Assembly (NCBI RefSeq): GCF_022879595.1
Contig: NZ_CP084267.1
Span: 558,001-622,000 of the forward strand
From: Caballeronia sp. Lep1P3
GTDB lineage: Bacteria; Pseudomonadota; Gammaproteobacteria; Burkholderiales; Burkholderiaceae
Length of the DNA: 64,000 nucleotides
Direction of reading: 5' to 3'
The translations under genes and the position numbers were made by a program. Below, piece by piece: positions 57,543 to 64,000 of the stretch. Below the pieces are notes generated by a model. That model made no database searches, was not told the origin of the DNA, and saw nothing but the letters and a program-made list of their open reading frames with translations. The first letter of the stretch is position 1, and the number at the start of each line of letters is the position of its first letter.

Positions 57543-58730
57543 TCAGGCCGGATCGGGAACCCTGACGAATCCCTCCATCAGCACTCTCGCGCTTCGGCTC
57601 ATCAGGGCCTTCTCGACGCGCCATTCGCCGCCGGACTGCACGGCCTGAGCGCCCACGCGCAACGTGCCGGACGGATGGCCGAACCGCACGGACCGGCGCT
57701 CGCCGCCGCCCGCCGCGAGATTGACGAGCGTGCCCGGAATCGCCGCGGCCGTGCCGATCGCGACGGCCGCCGTGCCCATCATCGCGTGATGCAGCTTGCC
57801 CATCGATAGCGCGCGCACGAGCACATCGACATCGTCCGCGCCGATGCGCTTGCCGCTCGATGCGACATACGCCGCCGGCGGCGCGACGAACGCGATCTTC
57901 GGCGTGTGCTGACGCTTCGCGATTTCATCGAGGCTGCCGATCAGCCCCATGCGCAGCGCACCGTAGGCGCGAATGGTCTCGAAGCGCGTGAGCGCCGCGT
58001 CGTCGCCGTTGATCGCGTCCTGCAGTTCCATACCGGTGTAGCCGATGGCGTCCGCGTTCACGAAGATCGTCGGAATGCCGGCGTTGATCATCGTCGCCTT
58101 GAAGGTGCCGATGCCGGGCACGTCGAGATCGTCGACGACGTTGCCCGTCGGGAACATCGCGCCTTGCGCGCCTTCTTCCTCCGCAGCAGGATCGAGAAAT
58201 TCGAGTTGCACTTCGGCGGCCGGAAACGTCACGCCGTCCAGTTCGAAGTCGCCGGTTTCCTGCACGGCGCCGCTCGTCATCGGCACATGCGCGATGATCG
58301 TCTTGCCGATATTCGCCTGCCAGATGCGCACGATCGCGATGCCGTTGTCCGGCACGCGCTCGGGATCGACGAGGCCGCTCGCGATCGCGAACGGGCCGAC
58401 CGCCGCCGAGAGATTGCCGCAATTGCCGCTCCAGTCGACGAACGGCTTGTCGATCGACACCTGGCCGAAGAGGTAATCGACGTCATGTCCGGGCCGCGTG
58501 CTTTTCGAAACGATGACCGTCTTGCTCGTGCTGGACGTGGCGCCGCCCATGCCGTCGATCTGCTTGCCATACGGGTCCGGGCTGCCGATCACGCGCAGGA
58601 ACAACGCATCGCGCGCGGCTCCAGGCACGCGCGCCGCTTCGGGCAAGTCGTTCAGGCGAAAGAAGACGCCCTTGCTGGTGCCGCCGCGCATGTTGGTCGC
58701 GGGAATCCTGATCTGAGGTCTGTGTGTCAT
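57543..58730 (-). CDS. prpF: 2-methylaconitate cis-trans isomerase PrpF
   Basis: 395 aa, diaminopimelate-epimerase-like fold. PrpF isomerises the methylaconitate made by AcnD so aconitase can finish the step. Recognised from IPATNMRGGTSKGVFFRL, GNCGNLSAAVGPFAI and AAIPGTLVNLAAGGGERR; the two-domain beta-barrel pattern fits. It is 22 bp after acnD on the minus strand. Confidence 0.94.
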   Translation of the reverse strand: MTHRPQIRIPATNMRGGTSKGVFFRLNDLPEAARVPGAARDALFLRVIGSPDPYGKQIDGMGGATSSTSKTVIVSKSTRPGHDVDYLFGQVSIDKPFVDWSGNCGNLSAAVGPFAIASGLVDPERVPDNGIAIVRIWQANIGKTIIAHVPMTSGAVQETGDFELDGVTFPAAEVQLEFLDPAAEEEGAQGAMFPTGNVVDDLDVPGIGTFKATMINAGIPTIFVNADAIGYTGMELQDAINGDDAALTRFETIRAYGALRMGLIGSLDEIAKRQHTPKIAFVAPPAAYVASSGKRIGADDVDVLVRALSMGKLHHAMMGTAAVAIGTAAAIPGTLVNLAAGGGERRSVRFGHPSGTLRVGAQAVQSGGEWRVEKALMSRSARVLMEGFVRVPDPA

Positions 58731-58752
58731 GTCGTTCGAATCCTTTGTGATG

Positions 58753-61350
58753 TCAGGCCGCCGCCTTCGACGACTCGAGAAAGTCCTGCGCGAAACGTTG
58801 CAGCACGCCGCCGGCTTCGTAGATCGACACTTCTTCGGCCGTGTCGAGCCGGCACGTCACCGGAATCTCGACGCGCTCGCCGTTTCTGCGATGCATCACG
58901 AGCGTGAGATCGGCGCGCGGCTTGCGTTCGCCGATCACGTCATACGTCTCGGTGCCGTCGATGCCGAACGTCTCGCGATTCGAACCCGGCTTGAATTCGA
59001 GCGGCAGCACGCCCATGCCGATGAGGTTCGTGCGATGAATGCGTTCGAACCCTTCCGCGACGATCGCCTCCACGCCCGCGAGCCGCACGCCTTTCGCGGC
59101 CCAGTCGCGCGACGAGCCTTGTCCGTAATCCGCACCCGCGACGATGATGAGCGGCTGCTTGCGTTCCATGTAGGTTTCGATCGCTTCCCACATGCGCGTG
59201 ACGCGGCCTTCCGGTTCGATGCGCGCGAGCGAGCCTTTCTTCAACTCGCCATCGACGATCGCCATTTCGTTGACGAGCGTCGGATTCGCGAACGTCGCGC
59301 GCTGCGCGGTCAGATGGTCGCCGCGATGCGTCGCGTATGAATTGAAGTCTTCCTCGGGCAAGCCCATCTTCGCGAGATATTCGCCCGCCGCGCTGTTCGC
59401 GAGAATCGCGTTGGACGGCGAAAGGTGGTCGGTCGTGATGTTGTCGCCGAGCACCGCGAGCGGACGCATGCCCTTGAGCGTGCGTTCGCCCGCGAGCGCG
59501 CCTTCCCAGTACGGCGGGCGGCGAATATAGGTGCTTTGCGCGCGCCAGTCGTAGAGCGGGCTGATAGCCTCGCCGCTTTGCGCGGTCAGCGCGAACATCG
59601 GTTCATAGACGCGCCGGAACTGTTCGGGCTTCACGCTCTGTCTGACGATGGCGTCGATCTCTTCGTCGCTCGGCCAGATGTCTTTCAGATACACGGGCTG
59701 GCCGTCCTTGCCGACGCCCAGCGCATCGCGTTCGATGTCGAAGCGGATCGTGCCCGCGATCGCATACGCGACGACGAGCGGCGGCGACGCGAGAAACGCC
59801 TGCTTCGCATACGGATGAATGCGGCCGTCGAAGTTGCGGTTTCCCGAGAGCACGGCGGTCGAATACAGATCGCGATCGATGATTTCCTGCTGGATGGCGG
59901 GGTCGAGCGCGCCGGACATGCCGTTGCACGTCGTGCACGCGAACGCGACGATGCCGAAGCCGAGCCGCTCCAGATCGGTCAGCAAACCGGCTTCCTGCAA
60001 ATACAGCTCGACCGCCTTCGAGCCCGGCGCGAGCGACGACTTCACCCACGGCTTGCGCGTGAGGCCCTGTGCATTCGCATTGCGCGCGAGCAGGGCGGCT
60101 GCAATCACGTTGCGCGGATTGCTCGTGTTCGTGCAGCTCGTGATCGCGGCAATGACGACCGCGCCGTCGGGCATCTGCCCGGGCGTCTCTTCCCATTTCC
60201 CGGCGATGCCGCGCGCCGCCAGTTCGGAAACCGGCAGGCGCTTGTGCGGGTTCGACGGTCCCGCCATGTTGCGCACGACCGTCGAGAGATCGAAGCGCAG
60301 TACGCGTTCATACTCCGCGTGTTTGAGCGAATCGGCCCACAGGCCGGCAGTTTTTGCATAACGCTCGACGAGGCTCACTTGCACATCGTCGCGGCCGGTG
60401 AGACGCAGATAATCGATCGTCTGCTCGTCGATATAGAACATCGCGGCGGTCGCGCCGTACTCGGGCGCCATGTTCGAGATCGTCGCGCGGTCGCCGAGCG
60501 TGAGGCTCGATGCGCCTTCGCCGTGGAACTCGAGATACGCGCCGACGACTTTCTCCTTGCGCAGAAATTCGGTGAGCGCGAGCACGATATCGGTGGCCGT
60601 GATGCCCGGCTGCCGCTTGCCGCTCAATTCGACGCCGACGATATCCGGCAGCCGCATCCACGACGCGCGGCCGAGCATCACGTTCTCGGCTTCGAGGCCG
60701 CCGACGCCGATTGCGATCACGCCGAGCGCATCGACGTGCGGCGTGTGGCTGTCGGTGCCGACGAGCGTATCCGGATACGCGATGCCATCGACTGCGTGAA
60801 TCACCGGCGACATGCGTTCCAGGTTGATCTGATGCATGATGCCGTTGCCCGGCGGAATCACATCGACGTTCCTGAACGCTTTCTTCGTCCAGTTGATGAA
60901 GTCGAAGCGATCCTCATTGCGCCGGTCTTCGATCGCGCGATTCTTCGCGAAGGCATCCGGATCGAATCCGCCGCATTCCACCGCGAGCGAATGATCGACG
61001 ATGAGCTGCACCGGCACCACCGGATTCACTTGCGCGGGATCGCCGCCCTGATCGGCGATTGCATCGCGCAGTCCGGCGAGATCCACGAGCGCCGTCTGGC
61101 CGAGGATGTCGTGACAGACGACGCGCGCCGGGAACCACGGAAAATCGCGCTCGCGCTTTCTTTCGACGAGCTGCATCAGCGAGGCTTCGAGGATCGCCGG
61201 ATCGCAGCGGCGCACGAGGTTTTCGGCGAGCACGCGAGAGGTGTAGGGCAGCTTGTCGTACTCGCCGGGCGCGAGCGCTTCGACGGCTGCGCGTGCGTCG
61301 AAGTAATCGAGCGAGGAGCCGGGCAGGGGTTTGCGGTGTGCAGTATTCAT
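58753..61350 (-). CDS. acnD: Fe/S-dependent 2-methylcitrate dehydratase
   Basis: 865 aa aconitase-family enzyme that dehydrates 2-methylcitrate in the AcnD/PrpF version of the pathway. The [4Fe-4S] cysteines are in ITSCTNTSNP and ACTTCNGMSG; VGTDSHTPHVDALGVIAIG and GADYGQGSSRDWAAKG are also aconitase hallmarks. The swivelling domain is C-terminal. Directly followed by prpF. Confidence 0.95.
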   Translation of the reverse strand: MNTAHRKPLPGSSLDYFDARAAVEALAPGEYDKLPYTSRVLAENLVRRCDPAILEASLMQLVERKRERDFPWFPARVVCHDILGQTALVDLAGLRDAIADQGGDPAQVNPVVPVQLIVDHSLAVECGGFDPDAFAKNRAIEDRRNEDRFDFINWTKKAFRNVDVIPPGNGIMHQINLERMSPVIHAVDGIAYPDTLVGTDSHTPHVDALGVIAIGVGGLEAENVMLGRASWMRLPDIVGVELSGKRQPGITATDIVLALTEFLRKEKVVGAYLEFHGEGASSLTLGDRATISNMAPEYGATAAMFYIDEQTIDYLRLTGRDDVQVSLVERYAKTAGLWADSLKHAEYERVLRFDLSTVVRNMAGPSNPHKRLPVSELAARGIAGKWEETPGQMPDGAVVIAAITSCTNTSNPRNVIAAALLARNANAQGLTRKPWVKSSLAPGSKAVELYLQEAGLLTDLERLGFGIVAFACTTCNGMSGALDPAIQQEIIDRDLYSTAVLSGNRNFDGRIHPYAKQAFLASPPLVVAYAIAGTIRFDIERDALGVGKDGQPVYLKDIWPSDEEIDAIVRQSVKPEQFRRVYEPMFALTAQSGEAISPLYDWRAQSTYIRRPPYWEGALAGERTLKGMRPLAVLGDNITTDHLSPSNAILANSAAGEYLAKMGLPEEDFNSYATHRGDHLTAQRATFANPTLVNEMAIVDGELKKGSLARIEPEGRVTRMWEAIETYMERKQPLIIVAGADYGQGSSRDWAAKGVRLAGVEAIVAEGFERIHRTNLIGMGVLPLEFKPGSNRETFGIDGTETYDVIGERKPRADLTLVMHRRNGERVEIPVTCRLDTAEEVSIYEAGGVLQRFAQDFLESSKAAA

Positions 61351-61465
61351 TGCCGTGTTTCGGTCATGGCATGGCGATCACACGCCATGCGTGAAGAGTA
61401 TTGTCGGGAAAACACCGTCACCCGGAACGCGGCGTCGTTGCGCGCCGCCGAGTGATTCGGATGTC

Positions 61466-62635
61466 TCAGGCACGCTTCTCGAGCGGGACGAACTTCAAAT
61501 TCTCGGGACCGGTGTAATTCGCGCTCGGCCGGATGATCTTGTTGTCGATGCGCTGCTCGATGATGTGCGCCGCCCAGCCCGACGTGCGCGAGATCACGAA
61601 AAGCGGCGTGAACATCGCGGTCGGCACGCCCATCATGTGATACGAGACCGCGCTGAACCAGTCGAGGTTCGGGAACATCTTCTTCGCGTCCCACATCACG
61701 GATTCGAGGCGTTCGGCAATATCGAAGAGCTTCGTGTCGCCCGCTTCTTTCGACAACGACTTCGCGACTTCCTTGATGACCTTGTTGCGCGGGTCCGAGA
61801 TCGTGTACACCGGATGCCCGAAGCCGATCACGACTTCCTTGCTTTCGACGCGGCGGCGAATGTCGGCTTCGGCTTCGTCGGGCGTTTGATAGCGCGATTG
61901 AATCTCGAACGCGACTTCGTTCGCGCCGCCGTGCTTCGGGCCGCGCAGCGCGCCGATTGCGCCGGTGATCGCGGAGTACATGTCCGATCCCGTTCCCGCG
62001 ATCACGCGGCTCGTGAACGTCGATGCATTGAACTCATGTTCGGCGTAGAGATTCAGCGAGACGTGCATCGCCTGAACCCACGATTGCGAAGGCTCGACGC
62101 CATGCAGCAGATGCAGGAAGTGGCCGCCGATGGAATCGTCGTCGGTCTCGACTTCGATGCGCTTGCCGTTGTGCGAATAGTGGTACCAGTAAAGCAGCAT
62201 CGAACCGAGCGACGCCATCAGCTTGTCAGCAATGTCCTTCGCGCCCGGAACGTTGTGATCGTCCTTCTCCGGCAGGATGGTGCCGAGCACGGAGACGCCG
62301 GTGCGCATGACGTCCATCGGATGCGCCGACGCGGGAATCCATTCGAGCGCCGCCTTCAGGTTCGCGGGCAGGCCGCGCAATGCCTTGAGCTTCGTCTTGT
62401 ACGCCTTCAGTTCCGCGACGTTCGGCAGCTTGCCATGCACGAGCAGATGCGCGATTTCCTCGAATTCACTCGTGGTCGCAACGTCGAGAATGTCGTAGCC
62501 GCGATAGTGCAGGTCGTTGCCGGTCTTGCCGACGGTACACAGCGCGGTGTTGCCCGCCGTCACGCCTGACAGCGCGACGGACTTCTTCGGCTTGAATGCG
62601 CCGACGGATGCGGTGCTGTTGTCTGCTTCGCTCAT
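61466..62635 (-). CDS. prpC: 2-methylcitrate synthase
   Basis: 389 aa citrate-synthase family enzyme condensing propionyl-CoA with oxaloacetate. Motifs: [10 protein letters not shown], catalytic His region [31 protein letters not shown] and [15 protein letters not shown] (His and Asp catalytic pattern). ATG at 62635. Gap of about 23 bp to prpB and 115 bp to acnD. Confidence 0.95.
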   Translation of the reverse strand: MSEADNSTASVGAFKPKKSVALSGVTAGNTALCTVGKTGNDLHYRGYDILDVATTSEFEEIAHLLVHGKLPNVAELKAYKTKLKALRGLPANLKAALEWIPASAHPMDVMRTGVSVLGTILPEKDDHNVPGAKDIADKLMASLGSMLLYWYHYSHNGKRIEVETDDDSIGGHFLHLLHGVEPSQSWVQAMHVSLNLYAEHEFNASTFTSRVIAGTGSDMYSAITGAIGALRGPKHGGANEVAFEIQSRYQTPDEAEADIRRRVESKEVVIGFGHPVYTISDPRNKVIKEVAKSLSKEAGDTKLFDIAERLESVMWDAKKMFPNLDWFSAVSYHMMGVPTAMFTPLFVISRTSGWAAHIIEQRIDNKIIRPSANYTGPENLKFVPLEKRA

Positions 62636-62658
62636 TGAATTCGTCTCCAGAACCTGAG

Positions 62659-63555
62659 TTATTTCTTCGCCGCGAAGAGCTGATCCAGCTTGTCTTCGTA
62701 GGCGTGATAGCCGAGATACGCGTAGAGATCGGCGCGGGTCTGCATCGTTTCGACGGCGGCCTTTTGCGTGCCGTCGCGCTTCACGGTCTCGTAGAAGTTC
62801 AGCGCTGCCGCGTTCATTGCGCGATACGCGCCGCAGCAATACAGCGCGATATCCACGTTCGCGCCCTTCAACTCTTCGACGGTGAACATGGGCGTCGAGC
62901 CGAACTCGGTCAGATTCGCGAGGATCGGCACGCGCACGGCAGCCTTGAAGCGGCGATAGTCGTCGAGCGTCTTCATCGCTTCGGGGAAGATCATATCCGC
63001 GCCCGCTTCGACATACGCGAGCGCGCGTTCGATCGCCGCGTCGATGCCTTCGGAGGCGGCTGCGTCGGTTCGCGCCATGATAACGAACGACTCGTCCGTG
63101 CGCGCATCGACGGCGGCCTTCACGCGATCGACCATCTCGCTCGTGGACACGACTTCCTTGCCCGGCCGATGCCCGCAACGCTTCTGTCCGACCTGATCCT
63201 CCAGATGCACGGCCGCGACGCCCGCCTTGATGAACGAACGGATCGTGCGCGCGATGTTGAAGGCGCCGCCCCAGCCGGTGTCGATATCGACCATCAGCGG
63301 CAATGAGGATGCATCGGTGATGCGGCGCGCGTCGATCAGCACGTCTTCCATCGTGCTGATGCCGAGGTCGGGCATGCCGAGCGAATTCGCCGCGACGCCG
63401 CCGCCGGAGAGATAGAGCGCCTTGAAGCCGACGGCCTCGGCCATTTTCGCGGCATAAGCGGTGATCGCGCCGACGACCTGCAACGGCGATTCCTCGCGGA
63501 CGGCGTGGCGAAAGCGCGCGCCGGCAGTCTGTACGGTCTGGATTTGGGAATTCAC
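62659..63555 (-). CDS. prpB: 2-methylisocitrate lyase
   Basis: 298 aa PEP-mutase/isocitrate-lyase superfamily enzyme, cleaving 2-methylisocitrate to pyruvate and succinate. Motifs: [23 protein letters not shown] (Mg2+), VGQKRCGH (catalytic Cys) and [14 protein letters not shown]. The GTG at 63555 has AGGAGG 5 bp upstream and gives the normal length. First gene of the prp operon. Confidence 0.95.
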   Translation of the reverse strand: MNSQIQTVQTAGARFRHAVREESPLQVVGAITAYAAKMAEAVGFKALYLSGGGVAANSLGMPDLGISTMEDVLIDARRITDASSLPLMVDIDTGWGGAFNIARTIRSFIKAGVAAVHLEDQVGQKRCGHRPGKEVVSTSEMVDRVKAAVDARTDESFVIMARTDAAASEGIDAAIERALAYVEAGADMIFPEAMKTLDDYRRFKAAVRVPILANLTEFGSTPMFTVEELKGANVDIALYCCGAYRAMNAAALNFYETVKRDGTQKAAVETMQTRADLYAYLGYHAYEDKLDQLFAAKK

Positions 63556-63585
63556 AATTGCCTCCTGAAAAGATGCGCGGTGACG

Positions 63586-63601
63586 TGCAAGTAGCTTGCC
63601 A
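63586..63601 (-). promoter_or_regulatory. Sigma-54 promoter of the prp operon
   Basis: On the minus strand TGGCAAG-CTAC-TTGCA matches the -24/-12 consensus TGGCACG-N4-TTGCW with one change; the GG and GC pairs are exactly 10 bp apart. It lies 31-46 bp upstream of the prpB start, and PrpR is a sigma-54 activator. Confidence 0.85.
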
Positions 63602-63665
63602 AGATGGATCGTGCGCGCAAGTACGTGATTCTTCAGCAAAAGCCACTCTACGTTTGCGACCCGCA

Positions 63666-63700
63666 TTTCGAAACTGAAATCGCGCCTTTCGAATCTGAAA
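63666..63700. promoter_or_regulatory. Tandem palindromes, putative PrpR enhancer
   Basis: TTTCGAAACTGAAA (63666-63679) and TTTCGAATCTGAAA (63687-63700), two near-identical 14-bp TTTC-N6-GAAA elements spaced 21 bp, that is two helical turns. They lie 65-115 bp upstream of the sigma-54 promoter, between prpB and prpR. Confidence 0.7.
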
Positions 63701-63750
63701 CGCATGCCGCATACTCCCTGCATTGCGCCGTCACTCCACATGGACGCTTC

Positions 63751-64000
63751 ATGCAAACCGAAACCGCGCCTCGCCCGCGCATCTGGGCCGTCGGCATAAG
63801 CCGGCTCAGACAACTGTTCATCGATATCGCCGGCGCGTATGCCGGGCGCGCCGAACTCGATGTCGTGCCGCTCGGCTTCGAAGACGCGGCCAGCAGCATC
63901 GAAGCCGCGGGCGCGGGGCGGCCGGACGTCGTCGTCGCGGGCGGCTCCAACGGCGCTTATCTCAAGGGCCGCGTGTCGGTGCCGGTCGTCATCATCAGTC
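63751..64000 (+). CDS. prpR: Propionate catabolism activator PrpR (5' end only)
   Basis: First 83 residues of a sigma-54-dependent activator cut by the window edge. The start [16 protein letters not shown] and [19 protein letters not shown], then [15 protein letters not shown], match the PrpR N-terminal sensory domain, which binds 2-methylcitrate. Divergent from prpB. The central AAA+ and HTH domains are outside the window. Confidence 0.9.
   Translation, partial: MQTETAPRPRIWAVGISRLRQLFIDIAGAYAGRAELDVVPLGFEDAASSIEAAGAGRPDVVVAGGSNGAYLKGRVSVPVVIIS

Noticed and set aside
59425-61455. 676-codon open frame antisense to acnD
   Set aside because: Arg/His-rich, no family features; a shadow of GC-rich coding bias on the opposite strand of a clear AcnD gene.

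Overview
The window looks like chromosomal or megaplasmid DNA from a soil Burkholderiaceae bacterium (Paraburkholderia/Caballeronia/Burkholderia type). This rests on high GC, densely packed GntR-, LysR- and IclR-controlled catabolic operons, two porins of the Burkholderiales type whose mature ends begin QSSVTLYG, and a prpBC-acnD-prpF propionate operon with divergent prpR. I see no rRNA, tRNA, CRISPR array or phage. The genus is an inference; no marker gene is present.

Layout. (1) 1-6314: the end of a polyamine-type ABC importer (permease, ATPase), a GntR regulator, a porin, a succinate-semialdehyde-type dehydrogenase and an aromatic-acid-type MFS carrier. (2) 6324-13496, minus strand: a glutamine amidotransferase, then behind a strong terminator an operon of PF06684 protein, alpha/beta hydrolase, flavin reductase with an extra Nudix-like domain, LuxA-like flavin monooxygenase, aldehyde dehydrogenase and NCS1 permease. 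It resembles the Rut pyrimidine system in parts but is not it, and is the best candidate for an undescribed pathway. (3) 13874-27906: a small hypothetical protein, a redox-type CSS-EAL phosphodiesterase, a class V aminotransferase, a cation/proton antiporter, a PaoABC-like molybdenum aldehyde oxidoreductase, an unusual metallo-hydrolase, two histidine kinases and a flavin reductase. (4) 28034-34782: tartrate/malate-type dehydrogenase, enoyl-CoA hydratase, FadR-type regulator, a hydroxyisobutyrate-dehydrogenase-like enzyme, a decayed CoA-transferase gene, a second semialdehyde dehydrogenase and a LysR regulator.

(5) 35089-48613: a LysR-controlled meta-cleavage cluster of HsaA/TesA type (two-component flavin hydroxylase, extradiol dioxygenase, VOC protein, porin, MFS carrier, two alpha/beta hydrolases, hydratase, acylating acetaldehyde dehydrogenase, aldolase). 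The dioxygenase is split by an IS3-family element that removes its third metal ligand, and one of the two hydrolases has lost all three catalytic residues. (6) 48688-57473: a complete mhp operon for 3-(3-hydroxyphenyl)propionate breakdown, mhpR divergent from mhpABDFETC. Its mhpDFE genes duplicate those of region 5; the mhpE copies are almost identical over 1,014 bp, which points to gene conversion. (7) 57543-64000: the 2-methylcitrate operon prpB-prpC-acnD-prpF behind a sigma-54 promoter with tandem upstream palindromes, and the start of prpR.

How it fits together. Regions 5 and 6 turn phenolic side-chain compounds into a ring-cleavage acid and then into pyruvate plus a short aldehyde that the acylating dehydrogenase converts to acyl-CoA. 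If the aldehyde is propanal-like, the adjacent propionyl-CoA pathway would consume the product; this link is an inference from neighbourhood.
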